Assembly: GCA_021776775.1 (NCBI GenBank)
Contig: JAJFFE010000235.1
Span: forward strand, 1 to 56,344
Origin: Planctomycetota bacterium
GTDB taxonomy: Bacteria; Planctomycetota; UBA8108; UBA1146; JAJFFE01
Direction: 5' to 3'
Length of the DNA stretch: 56,344 nt
This document shows positions 27,110-36,958 of this stretch, one piece after another (within the stretch, counting starts at the first letter, position 1; the number at the start of each line of letters is the position of its first letter). A program made the position numbers and the translations under genes. The notes beneath the pieces were generated by a model that saw only the letters and a program-made list of their open reading frames with translations, had not been told where the DNA came from and made no database searches.

Positions 27110-30085
27110 GTGACCCCACACTCACCACGCACCCTGATCATTGTCGTCGCCACCACGGTGGTGATCGGCGCCGTGGCCGCGGTGACGACCGCAACGCCGG
27201 CTATGGGCATGGCGTATCGCGCGTTACTCTGCTTCTTGACGACCGCGGTTTGCAGCGCGTCGCTGCTCGTGCGTTCGGGTGAACCTTCAAACGAGAACTC
27301 CGAGACGGCGATGGTCAAAGCGCCGAGTTGGGTCCCCACCCTACTGCGCGGCTGGGAACGTCGGACCGTGAAGATCTGCCTGGCGATCATCGCGGTCGGC
27401 GGGCTGGCGTCGTACTCGGACTTCGGGCGCATGCACGGAGGCGGACGGTTCATCCACTACCACGAGTTCTACCACTACTCCATGGGTAGCAAGTACTTCC
27501 CGGAGCTCGGCTACGACGGGCTTTACGCGGCGACGGTGCAAGCGCTGAGCGAAGACCGACCTCAGTCGCTCGAGTCGGTCGCCCAGGTGAAGAACCTCAC
27601 GACTTACCAACTCGAAGCACTCAACGTGACACGGCAGCGAGCATCCGACGTCGCCTCGGTCTTTGGCGCCGAGCGGTGGCAAGAGTTCAAGACGGACATT
27701 CGGTACTTCGACCAACACATGCCACCGCACTCGTGGCGCGCCGTGTTGATCGATCACGGATTCAATGGCACTCCGTTTTGGATCGCTATCGGCGGGACGT
27801 TGGTCGAGTGGTTCCCGCTCGAACGGTGGATCACACTCCTGGCGTCGATCGATATCGTGCTGCTCATCGCGGCGGGGCTACTGGTAGCGTGGGCGTTCGG
27901 CTTCGAAGCAGCGCTCTTCTTTGCGATCTTCCTGCTGACGAGTGTGTTCACGACGTTCGGGTTTACGGGCGGAGCGTTCCTGCGCCAGCTCTGGTTCGTC
28001 GGGTTGATCGGATTCGTCTGCCTCAGCCAACAGAAGCGGTGGTTGCTCGCCGGGGTCGCGCTGGCGATCGCCACGGCCGACCGAGTGTTTCCCATTCTGT
28101 TCGCACTGGTGCCCGCGGTGCAGTGGCTCTGCGCCGTTCGGGAAACACGATCATGGAAACAGCCCCAGCTTCGTTTCGTCGCTGGGTTCGTGGTGGCGGC
28201 TCTGTTGATCGTCGGCTCGTGCGCGACAAAGACCGGAGGAGTGGAAGCGTGGCCCCGCTTCTACGCCAACATCAGCGCTCACTCCGACTGGTTCTACCTG
28301 AACCAAGTGTCGTTGAGGTCTGTGACGGTGATCGACCCGCTGGCCGCCATGGAGCGCGCAGATTCGCGGTGGGACGACTCTCTGTGGATTCGCGAACGAC
28401 AGTCGATGGCAAGCAAGTACGCCCCGCTGCTGGTCGCGTTCCGGGTACTCCTGTTCCTGATGATCGCAGTATCCGTATGGCGTGAGCCGAGGCGCGGTGG
28501 ATCGTGGGCGGCGGCGGCTTTCTTACCGTTCGTGCTGCTCTACCCAGCCAACTACTACTACGGCTTCCTGGTACTGGCGGTGATTGGCTGGCGCCTTAAG
28601 CCGCGCATCGCACTGTTCATGCTCGGTTGGCAGGGAGTGTTCTGGTTACTGAACATCGGCTTGCCGTCGCCGCAACAGCTCGAAGTTCTCAACTGGACAA
28701 TCTCGGTTCTGCTTGGCGCCCTTCTCATCCGACATCTCAGCCAGTACGACCGGCTCGATCGCAACTGGTACATCTACGGGGTAGCCGTTCTGGTGTGCAT
28801 GGTGTCGATCTTGATCCCGGCCGTGACCCCGAGCGCAACCCGAGACAATGCGCTCGACCTTTCCACCAACGATGTCGCCACCGTGTCGTCCGGCACCGCG
28901 AACAACGAAGCGATGACTGAGTGGGGCACGGCGTGGTCACTGAACGATCACCTTGTTTGCAAGGCGGTATCGAACGGGGCCACGTTGACGGTTCGAACCC
29001 CGGTGGATGCACCCGGGCGCTACCAAGTCCGGATCGACTACACCACCGCGCCGGTCTTCGGCATCGTTCACGCGCGCATCGGAACGTATCAGACCGAGCC
29101 GGTGAATCTCTTCAGTCCACGTCTCGGCATCCGCACGGTAGTCGCGGACAGCGTGGAATTCGGCGACGATGCCCAGATCCAGTTCACGGTCAACGGTAAA
29201 CACCCCGCGTCGACGCACTACCATTTCGCGATCGATCGCATCACGTTGACGGCCGTCGCTGAGCTCGCTGACATCTCCGCCAACACGGTCCTGAATGGCG
29301 CCATGACGTGGTTGTGGGAACATCCCGCCACGATTTTCGACGGGGGTTGGGCGAGCCTCGGTCTGGAAGCGACCCTGGTCCAGCGCTTCAACCTGCTCCG
29401 CGGAGATGCATTCCTAGACTACGCCGATCTCCCGACGCCGAGGGGCGAGGCGCTGACGCCAGCCGCCCAACTCGGGTTCGCGCGTTTGGTGGAGGCCACG
29501 CGACGCCTGCGTCTCGACGAACCGCAAGCCGCGTGGAAGGAAACGCTCGAGACGATCGTTGCGTCGGGCGCGGCGCGCGAGTCGTTGCCCCTGTTCGCGC
29601 ATCTGACGCGACTCGGTTGGTCGGCCGATCAGATGGGAACTCCCGTCCCGGGGGTGATCGATCGGGAGTATCGGTCTCGCGAGCTACTGGGAGCGCTGGC
29701 CGGACAGCTCGATCCGCGCAGTGACGAAGCGGTGAGGGCGGCGCTCACGAGCATCGCCGACGAGGTGCTTGCCGTCACGGACTACGGTCGGGTCGCGCCG
29801 CCGATAACCGGTGCCATGAGTAACATGGGCTTTCTGCGCCCGCTCGTCGATCGCGCCTTGTCGTGGGGTATCCAACGTCGGGACGTGGCCATCGTCTCTC
29901 GAATGTTTGCCGTCGCCCACTGCGTGAAGAAGCCGTTGTCGCCGGCCCAGATCGATGAGGCAGTGCGATTCCTCGCCCGCCAGCAGGATCGCGACGGCTC
30001 GTTCGGCGCCGTGCAAGCTCGCGCCACCAACCCGCGCCGAGACGCAGTACTCATGACGGTCCTTGCACTGTCCATGCTCGATTAG
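27110..30085 (+). CDS. GT-C-like polytopic membrane protein with C-terminal alpha/alpha-barrel-like region
   Basis: About 991 residues from GTG 27110; the frame extends to a TTG at 27032, and neither start has a clear ribosome site. An N-terminal TM pair (LIIVVATTVVIGAVAAV, LCFLTTAVCSASLLV) precedes a loop with FIHYHEFYHYSMGSKYF and ELGYDGLY, as in lipid-linked-sugar (GT-C) transferases. Further TM helices follow to residue ~590. A periplasmic beta-sandwich-like segment comes next (RYQVRIDYTTAPVFG, about 650-730), and the last ~250 residues are helical and end with RQQDRDGSFGAVQ, a QW-like repeat of alpha/alpha barrels. Catalytic residues are not assigned. It starts 88 nt after lhr and could be co-transcribed. 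Function: possibly glycan or lipid transfer, unproven. Confidence 0.6.
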   Translation: MTPHSPRTLIIVVATTVVIGAVAAVTTATPAMGMAYRALLCFLTTAVCSASLLVRSGEPSNENSETAMVKAPSWVPTLLRGWERRTVKICLAIIAVGGLASYSDFGRMHGGGRFIHYHEFYHYSMGSKYFPELGYDGLYAATVQALSEDRPQSLESVAQVKNLTTYQLEALNVTRQRASDVASVFGAERWQEFKTDIRYFDQHMPPHSWRAVLIDHGFNGTPFWIAIGGTLVEWFPLERWITLLASIDIVLLIAAGLLVAWAFGFEAALFFAIFLLTSVFTTFGFTGGAFLRQLWFVGLIGFVCLSQQKRWLLAGVALAIATADRVFPILFALVPAVQWLCAVRETRSWKQPQLRFVAGFVVAALLIVGSCATKTGGVEAWPRFYANISAHSDWFYLNQVSLRSVTVIDPLAAMERADSRWDDSLWIRERQSMASKYAPLLVAFRVLLFLMIAVSVWREPRRGGSWAAAAFLPFVLLYPANYYYGFLVLAVIGWRLKPRIALFMLGWQGVFWLLNIGLPSPQQLEVLNWTISVLLGALLIRHLSQYDRLDRNWYIYGVAVLVCMVSILIPAVTPSATRDNALDLSTNDVATVSSGTANNEAMTEWGTAWSLNDHLVCKAVSNGATLTVRTPVDAPGRYQVRIDYTTAPVFGIVHARIGTYQTEPVNLFSPRLGIRTVVADSVEFGDDAQIQFTVNGKHPASTHYHFAIDRITLTAVAELADISANTVLNGAMTWLWEHPATIFDGGWASLGLEATLVQRFNLLRGDAFLDYADLPTPRGEALTPAAQLGFARLVEATRRLRLDEPQAAWKETLETIVASGAARESLPLFAHLTRLGWSADQMGTPVPGVIDREYRSRELLGALAGQLDPRSDEAVRAALTSIADEVLAVTDYGRVAPPITGAMSNMGFLRPLVDRALSWGIQRRDVAIVSRMFAVAHCVKKPLSPAQIDEAVRFLARQQDRDGSFGAVQARATNPRRDAVLMTVLALSMLD

Positions 30086-30094
30086 CTCGCAATA

Positions 30095-30129
30095 GCCGCC
30101 TCGGTTCTCAAGCCTGCGAAACCGGCGGC
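30095..30129 (+). terminator. Possible hairpin terminator
   Basis: GCCGC..CGGTT (30095-30106) pairs with AACCGGCGGC (30120-30129), with a 2-nt bulge and a 13-nt loop, 9 nt behind the membrane-protein stop. No U-tract. Confidence 0.3.
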
Positions 30130-30243
30130 GCACCAAGTGTTGCGCAACGCATGATGCCCTGCACCTTGGCGAGGCCGATGTAGAAGTGGCGACAGCACGG
30201 GCAAGAGGGTACAAGTCGAGCTTCTCTCGATCGGAATGACCGC

Positions 30244-30974
<731 letters not shown>

Positions 30975-30975
<1 letters not shown>

Positions 30976-33347
30976 TGCGTCGTATGAAGGCGATCGACAA
31001 GAAGATCTTCCGCAACTTGTGGGAGATGAAGGGTCAGGCATTGGCCATCGCCCTGGTCATCGCCAGCGGCATCGCCACGTTCGTCATGTCGCTCTCGACG
31101 CTCGACAGCTTGCAAACCACGCGCGCCTCGTTCTACAGCGACTATCGATTCGGCGACGGCTTCGCCTCACTCAAACGCGCCCCGAATCGCATCGCCAGTC
31201 AGGTCGAAGCCATCGACGGGATCGATACCGTCGAAACCCGGGTCGCCGCCTTTGTGAATTTGGAGATAGTCGGGTACGAGCGCCCGGTCACCGCCAAGCT
31301 GCTTTCGGTTCCGGAGGGCGCCCCCGCTCAGCTCAACAAGCTCTACCTGCGCATTGGGTCGCTGCCCGACCCCGCGCGAGAAGACCAAGTCGCGGTCAGC
31401 GAAGCGTTCGCCGACGCGCACCGCTTCGTACCGGGCGACACGCTCTTCGCCATGATCAACGGACGACGCAAAGAGCTGACGATCGTGGGGATCGTTCTTT
31501 CTCCGGAGTTCGTCTATCAAATTGCGCCCGGGTCGATGATCCCGGACTTCGCGGCGTACGGCATTCTGTGGATGGGCGAAGCCGCGCTGTCGAAGGCGTA
31601 TGACCTGTCCGGCGCGTTCAACGATTTATCCTTCACGCTGGTACCGCGCGCGGCGTCGGCGGACATTATCGATCGCGTCGACACCATTCTGGAACCTTAC
31701 GGAGGCCAAGGCGCGTATCTTCGCGAGGACCAACTGTCGCATCGCTTCCTGAGCGAGGAGTTTAGACAGCTCCGGCAGATGTCGATCATGTTCCCCATGA
31801 TGTTCCTCGGCGTCGCCGCCTTCTTGTTGAACGTCGTCATATCGCGATTGATCCAGATGCAGCGTGAGCAAATCGCCGCGTTGAAGGCGTTTGGCTACTC
31901 GAACCTAGCCGTAGGCCTGCACTACTTGAAGCTGGTGCTGGTCATCGTCTTGCTCGGCGTGATCGGTGGAACGTTGCTCGGCATGGAGTTCGGTCAAGCC
32001 ATGAGCAACATGTACATGCGGTTCTACAAGTTCCCGTACCTCGACTACGTGCTGCGGCCGATCGTGGTGCTGGGGGCGATCCTGATCAGCTCAGTAGCGG
32101 CGGTCTTGGGTAACGTGTACGCGGTCCGCCAAGCGGCGTCGCTGCCTCCCGCCGAGGCGATGCGCCCGGCCCCGCCCGCGAACTACCGCGTCAGCATCGT
32201 CGAACGGCTCGGCTTGCGTCGCTTCTTGACGCAACCGACGCGCATGGTGATTCGTCATATCGAACGCACGCCGGTCAAGTCGGGACTGACGGTGCTCGGC
32301 ATCGCGTTCGGATGTGCGATTCTAATTCTCGGGCTCTTCTTCAACGACGCCATGGCCGTCCTGGTCGACGTGCAGTTCTTCCAGACGCAGCGCGAGGACG
32401 TGTCGGTGACTCTCGTCGAACCCACGTCGTACCGCGCGGCCCACGAGCTGCGGTCACTGCCGGGAGTCGGGCGGGTCGAGGTATACCGAACGGTACCGTC
32501 GCGACTGCGCTTTCAGCAGCGGGAGTACCGGGTCGCGATACAGGGAATAGAAGCGGGTGGAGATCTTCTTCGCTTGCTTGATGACGACTTGAACCCAGTC
32601 CCCATCCCGGAGGACGGCATTGTTCTGACTGACCATCTCGCCAAGATTCTCGGCTGTCGCCCCGGCGACTCGGTCACGGTCGAGGTTCTCGACGGGCACC
32701 GCCCCGTGCTGACCGTCCCGGTAGCTCGCGTCATCAAGCAGTTCGTCGGCGTCACGGCGACCATGGATCTGAACGCCTTGTCGCGACTCCTCGGACAAGG
32801 CAGCGCCGTCACCGGAGCGTACCTCTCAGTCGACGCCAACGCCGAAGCGGAGACGCTGTCCGCGTTGCAAGCGCGACCGCGAGTCGCGGGGACCGCCGCG
32901 CTGCGCAGTCAGATGCAGAACTTCTTGAGCACGGTCGGTAACCAGATGCTGACGTTCGCCTTCTTCAACACGCTGCTCGCCGTTTCGATCGCGTTCGGTG
33001 TCGTCTACAACAGCGCGCGTATCTCGCTCTCGGAGCAGTCGCGCGAGTTGGCGAGTCTCCGAGTCCTCGGACTGACGCGCGGTGAGATCTCGTACATCCT
33101 GCTCGCAGAACTGGGAATCTTGACGCTGATCGCCATTCCCGTCGGTTGGCTGATCGGCTTGGGCTTGTGTGCTTTCGTGGCCACGGGCATGCAAACCGAC
33201 CTGTTTCGCATTCCGTTCGTCGTCTCTTCGTTCACGTTCACTTTTGCTGCGGTGGTCATTCTCGTGTCGGCCGTGGTCTCGGGCGTCGTCGTCAGACGAA
33301 AGCTCGACGATCTAGATTTGATCGAAGCGTTGAAGACGCCGGAGTAG
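30975..33347 (+). CDS. ABC transporter permease, two FtsX-like domains
   Basis: 790 residues from ATG 30975, which shares its A with the ATPase stop; upstream TTG/GTG codons are less likely. Topology: a first TM helix (LAIALVIASGIATFVMSL), a large periplasmic domain, three TM helices (MMFLGVAAFLLNVVISR, LVIVLLGVIGGTLLG, VVLGAILISSVAAVLGN), a fifth TM helix (VLGIAFGCAILILGLFF), a second periplasmic domain, and three more (TFAFFNTLLAVSIAFG, LGILTLIAIPVGWLIG, TFAAVVILVSAVVSG). This duplicated 4+4 layout is the type VII (MacB/LolC/E) mechanotransmission fold in one chain. It acts with the ATPase and the adaptor. Substrate (lipid, lipoprotein, peptide) cannot be inferred. Confidence 0.88.
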
Positions 33348-33413
33348 CCGTTCTGCCCACTCTCGACGGACGAGAACATGGGCGTTTGAGTACGACTTCC
33401 GAAAGGAGTCACG

Positions 33414-34619
33414 TTGTCGACAGCCAAGCCGCGCCGCCTCGGATTGTGGGTCACCGGGGCCCTGGTCATCGTCGCGGTCATCTACGGTTTCATGCCGAAG
33501 CCGGTCTCGGTCGAGACCACCGCCGCGGTTCGTGGGCCGCTGCGCGCCACACTGCGCGAGGAAGGCAAGACTCGAGTCGTCGACCGGTACACCATCTCGG
33601 CGCCGGTCGCCGGGCTTTCGCAACGCGTCGAACTCGAAGTTGGCGACGCGGTCACTCGCGGCCAGACGCTTCTTCAGCTCGACCCCGTTCCTCCGGCGAC
33701 GTTGGACGCGCGATCACGCAAGGAAGCGCAGGCGCGCGTTGAGTCGAGACGGGCCGCGCTCGAAGCGGCCGAGGAACGCGTAACAGCTGCCGAATCGCAA
33801 CAACAGGCAGCGGAACAACGGCGTGCGAGATTCGAAGGGCTGCTCACCTCCGGCAACGCTTCCGAACTCGAGCTTGACGACCTTCGCGCCGCCGCCCGAC
33901 GCACCGTCGCCCAACGCAAGTCTGCCGAGTTCGAAACCTCCGTCGCCGAACACGAACTCGAGGCAGCGAAGGCTACGCTGCAACAACTCACGGCCGGCAA
34001 CCCGGACGGCGCTTCGGTCGAACACTTACCAATCGCGTCGCCTATCGACGGCCGCGTGCTCTCGCTGTTTCGTGAGAGCGAGGGTGTCGTCGCCGCGGGA
34101 TCGCCCCTCTTGGAAGTCGGCGACCCGAGCCAGCTAGAGATTCAGGTCGACGTGTTGTCGTCTGATGCGGTGCGACTCCAAGAAGGTGGCCGCGTTCAGA
34201 TCGAGAGGTGGGGTGGCGATCGACCGCTCGAAGGCCGGATTCGACGCATCGAGCCCGTCGGGTTCACCAAGATCTCCGCGCTAGGTGTCGAGGAGCAGCG
34301 GGTCTTGGTACTCGTCGATTTCATCACCGACGTCAGTGAACGGCAACGACTCGGCGATGGTTTTCGCATCGAAGCGGTGTTCGTGCTTTGGGATGGGCAG
34401 GACGTGTTGCAGGTACCTGCGAGTGCGTTGTTCCGAGATCAAGGCAACTGGGCTGTCTATGCGGAAGTGGGCGGGCGCGCCGAGCTGCGCCGGGTGGAGA
34501 TCGGACACCGCAGCGGCTTGCGTGTGCAGATTAGCGGTGGGCTTGACGATGGGGAGAAGGTGGTGGTGCACCCGTCTGACTCGGTGGTTGATGGGGTGCG
34601 TATCAAGGCTCGGGAGTAG
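33414..34619 (+). CDS. HlyD/MacA-type periplasmic adaptor of the ABC exporter
   Basis: 401 residues from a TTG start fixed by AAAGGAG five nt upstream. One N-terminal TM anchor (LGLWVTGALVIVAVIYGF) is followed by a half-lipoyl segment (ISAPVAGLSQRVELEVGD), a coiled-coil hairpin (~95-190, Ala/Glu/Arg rich, QARVESRRAALEAAEERV), the second lipoyl half (IASPIDGRVLSLFRESEGVV), a beta-barrel (VQIERWGGDRPLEG) and a membrane-proximal domain (AELRRVEIGHRSGLRVQI). It should bridge the permease to an outer-membrane factor, which is not encoded here. 66 nt behind the permease, the same operon. The inverted repeat of the HNH locus begins 17 nt after its stop. Confidence 0.9.
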   Translation: MSTAKPRRLGLWVTGALVIVAVIYGFMPKPVSVETTAAVRGPLRATLREEGKTRVVDRYTISAPVAGLSQRVELEVGDAVTRGQTLLQLDPVPPATLDARSRKEAQARVESRRAALEAAEERVTAAESQQQAAEQRRARFEGLLTSGNASELELDDLRAAARRTVAQRKSAEFETSVAEHELEAAKATLQQLTAGNPDGASVEHLPIASPIDGRVLSLFRESEGVVAAGSPLLEVGDPSQLEIQVDVLSSDAVRLQEGGRVQIERWGGDRPLEGRIRRIEPVGFTKISALGVEEQRVLVLVDFITDVSERQRLGDGFRIEAVFVLWDGQDVLQVPASALFRDQGNWAVYAEVGGRAELRRVEIGHRSGLRVQISGGLDDGEKVVVHPSDSVVDGVRIKARE

Positions 34620-34658
34620 CGCCTGGGCGGATCGCTCTGCTCTGGGTCCAAACATGGA

Positions 34659-35078
34659 TTGGGGGGCGCCTCACCTCATCCTGCCCGTCCCCCCACCTGT
34701 CGCGCGTCGGCGGTCGAAACAGCGGCCGGTCCGGTAGAGATCGAATCCACAGCTGTGGACGCCGCAACCCAAACCGCCACCGTCATACACATCACGCCCG
34801 ACGAGGAACAACCGCTCGCACCACTAGCCCACGACGCCAAGCCCGATGACGAAACCTCACCCGAAGTGCGCGCCAAAGTCCTGGCCCGAGACGGCCACCG
34901 TTGCCAGAGCTGCCGCGGTAGCCACGATCTTCATGCACACCACGTGCAACCGCGAAGCACCGTCGGCCGCACCGAACTAGACAACCTGGTCACCACGTGC
35001 AGATTCTGCCACGGACTCCTCCACCAAGACCGACTCGCCGTCATGGGTAGCGGACTGACCGGCTTCGAATTCTCGTGA
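34659..35078 (+). pseudogene. HNH endonuclease C-terminal fragment
   Basis: The 139-codon frame starts inside the inverted repeat and has no ribosome site. Only its second half is recognisable: SPEVRAKVLARDGHRCQSC, then HDLHAHHVQPRS (first His pair), TELDNLVTTCRFCHGLLH (Asn and last His) with two CxxC zinc knuckles. This is the zinc-bound HNH domain found at the C-terminus of DUF222/13E12-type and similar endonucleases. The N-terminal DUF222-like part expected from the family is missing and the leading ~60 residues look random. So a decayed copy is more likely than a functional short nuclease, although the HNH residues themselves are intact. Confidence 0.6.
34746..34759. repeat. Palindrome TCCACAGCTGTGGA, left copy
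   Basis: Perfect 14-bp palindrome upstream of the HNH domain coding part; the same core recurs at 35133-35146 inside a 22-bp palindrome. Confidence 0.6.
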
Positions 35079-35128
35079 CGTGGACCGATCTGTCACGGTG
35101 GTCCGAAGAGCGCACTTCCCGCTAAGTC

Positions 35129-35150
35129 AGTGTCCACAGCTGTGGACACT
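35129..35150. repeat. 22-bp perfect palindrome, right copy
   Basis: Self-complementary over 22 bp around the TCCACAGCTGTGGA core, 50 nt behind the HNH stop. With the left copy it brackets the HNH reading frame. Confidence 0.65.
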
Positions 35151-35256
35151 TCCAACCCCGCACCCGACCACCCCGTCGTCAACGGGACGCGCGCCCCCGC
35201 GAGCAAAGCGCACAACATCAAACAGCAGCACCCGTGCACACACCTCCGAAGCCTCG

Positions 35257-35341
35257 CCCCATCCTGCCCGTCCCCGTCGCGTCGGTCACACACTTGGCGA
35301 AGCGCATTTGGACTGACGTGACGGGGACGGGCAGGATGGGG
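35257..35341. repeat. 31-bp-stem hairpin at the right end of the HNH locus
   Basis: 35257-35287 pairs with 35311-35341 over 31 positions: 29 Watson-Crick pairs and two G-U pairs if transcribed on the + strand, with a 23-nt loop. The stem contains CATCCTGCCCGTCCCC, the same sequence as the outer inverted repeat, so this is a nested third copy. Confidence 0.75.
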
Positions 35342-35545
35342 TGAGGCGCCCCCAATCCATGTTTGGACCCTGAGCAGAAGGGAACACCCACCTCCCCGCC
35401 GGAGACCATCACCGTTTGCCAGCAAGGACTGCGACCAGGCTCTCGCTCCGTTGACGACCGTGGCCACTTGCGACAGACTCGGAGTCGCGCACCTACTGTC
35501 TCACCACTACTCGTCGCCAAACCCCGCGCAGTCGCAGGAGCCCCC

Positions 35546-36247
35546 GTGTCATTCCGTAGTCTGACCAAAAAGATCTTTCGTCGTCTCGGCTACGAGCTGA
35601 CTCCGCACAGCCGGCTCGGGGTGAACGCGTATCTGGATATCCAGCGGCTGTGCCGGCCCAATCGTCCGGTCTGCTTCGACGTCGGCGCGAATGTCGGCCA
35701 GACCATTCGCAAACTGCAGAAGACGTTGCCCGGGTGCATCGTCCACTCGTTCGAGCCGGCCTCTGCTCCGTTCGCCGAGATGCAGACGAAGTTCGGGGCA
35801 ACACCTGACGTTCACTTGGTCAACGCCGGTCTCGGTCGAGCCATCGAGACGCGCGCGCTGTTGGAGCAATCCGACTCGCGGTTGAGCAGCTACCTCGAGC
35901 CGGGGGACGACCACTGGAGCGAAGTGTCGGGAAAGTCGGAGACCAAGATCTTGACGCTCGACGGGTACTGCCACGACAACGAGATCGACCGTGTGGATCT
36001 GCTGAAGATCGACACCCAGGGCTTCGAGCTAGAGGTCCTCGGGGGCGCCACGGAGATGCTCAAGAGAGGCGGAATTCACCTTATCTATCTAGAGCTGAAC
36101 TGCGGAGACATGTACCGCACCGCACCGCCGCTCGACGAAGTCCTGAGGTTTCTGCGCGAGGGCGGCTACTCCATGGTTTCGCTCTATCGCTTCTATCACG
36201 ACGAGCAAGCGGCGAAGTGGACGGACGGGTTGTTCATCAAACGGTAA
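35546..36247 (+). CDS. FkbM-family SAM-dependent methyltransferase
   Basis: 233 residues from GTG 35546, preceded by AGGAG with a 5-nt spacer; the frame runs open back into the repeat without support. SAM-binding motif I: VCFDVGANVGQTIRKL. Motif II region: IVHSFEPASAPFAEM. Further family marks are LDGYCHDNEIDRVDLLKIDTQG (catalytic-domain DxxKID) and LEVLGGATEMLK. FkbM enzymes O-methylate sugars or polyketide-type acceptors; here the acceptor is unknown. It stands alone between the HNH locus and the VOC gene. Cytoplasmic. Confidence 0.85.
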   Translation: MSFRSLTKKIFRRLGYELTPHSRLGVNAYLDIQRLCRPNRPVCFDVGANVGQTIRKLQKTLPGCIVHSFEPASAPFAEMQTKFGATPDVHLVNAGLGRAIETRALLEQSDSRLSSYLEPGDDHWSEVSGKSETKILTLDGYCHDNEIDRVDLLKIDTQGFELEVLGGATEMLKRGGIHLIYLELNCGDMYRTAPPLDEVLRFLREGGYSMVSLYRFYHDEQAAKWTDGLFIKR

Positions 36248-36540
36248 TATTCACTCGCAACAACGCCTCCCCGTCATCGAATAGTCCGAGAGTCCCGAAT
36301 ATGCGTGTCTTCAACGTCGCCCTGATCCCTGCGCTCGGTTGCAGATCGAAGCGTTGACCGTCTCAGAACATGAAGCCAACCACGCAGGCATTGCGCAATA
36401 GACGCACTACGCTCTCGCAGACTCGCAGGTCATGATCGAAAACTGATCAGACCATCGACCAGCCATGTTTCAATCGAGCGCTTCTGGGGCTACGATTCTT
36501 CCTTTGCAAAAGCAAGGGCGCCAAAAGAAAGTCAGTCTCG

Positions 36541-36906
36541 ATGACGGTTCCAGAGAACGAGATTCATTACCTCGAAATCGTGACGCCAGACGCGGAGGCT
36601 GTCCGCGACTTCTACGGCCAAGCGCACGGCTGGCAGTTCGCCGACGCCGCTCCCGAATTGGGTCACGCCTTTGTTGCTACACTACCCAACGGTTCGCTGT
36701 GTGGAATACGGGCGCCGATGCACGATCAAGAGAGTCCAACCGTTCGGACCTACATCCGAGTCGACGATGTAAACGCTGCGACCGAGACCGCGACCGGTCT
36801 GGGCGCGACGATGTGCCTGCCGCCGATGGAGTTGCCCGGCCGAGGTAAGATTGCTATCTACGAAACTGGCGGAGTCATGCAAGGGGTGTGGCAAGTGCCG
36901 GAGTAG
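36541..36906 (+). CDS. VOC (glyoxalase-like) family protein
   Basis: 121 residues, one VOC unit: beta-alpha-beta-beta-beta modules EIHYLEIVTPDAEAVRDFYGQ and TVRTYIRVDDVNAATETATGLG, ending GKIAIYETGGVMQGVWQVP. The His/Glu ligand pattern of glyoxalase/dioxygenase enzymes is only partly evident (His9, Glu107 region), so catalytic function is open. The start has a weak AAGAAAG site. The 293-nt gap upstream (36248-36540) shows no gene. It precedes the Nudix gene by 52 nt and may share its transcript. Confidence 0.75.
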   Translation: MTVPENEIHYLEIVTPDAEAVRDFYGQAHGWQFADAAPELGHAFVATLPNGSLCGIRAPMHDQESPTVRTYIRVDDVNAATETATGLGATMCLPPMELPGRGKIAIYETGGVMQGVWQVPE

Positions 36907-36958
36907 TGCTCCGTCCTATCGTTAGACTCGCCCCACCACCGCTGCAGGAACCAACGTC

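Larger units (their letters stand above)
34636..35378. mobile_element. Inverted-repeat-bounded locus carrying an HNH remnant
   Basis: The left arm, 34636-34692 (TCTGC..GGGTCCAAACATGGATTGGGG...), returns reverse-complemented at 35323-35378 with about three differences over 56 nt. Between them lies an HNH coding fragment, two copies of the palindrome core TCCACAGCTGTGGA (34746-34759 and 35133-35146) around it, and an extra repeat copy that folds into a 31-bp hairpin at the right end. No transposase is present. The boundaries lie 17 nt after the adaptor stop and 168 nt before the FkbM start. Mobility is inferred from structure only. Confidence 0.6.
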
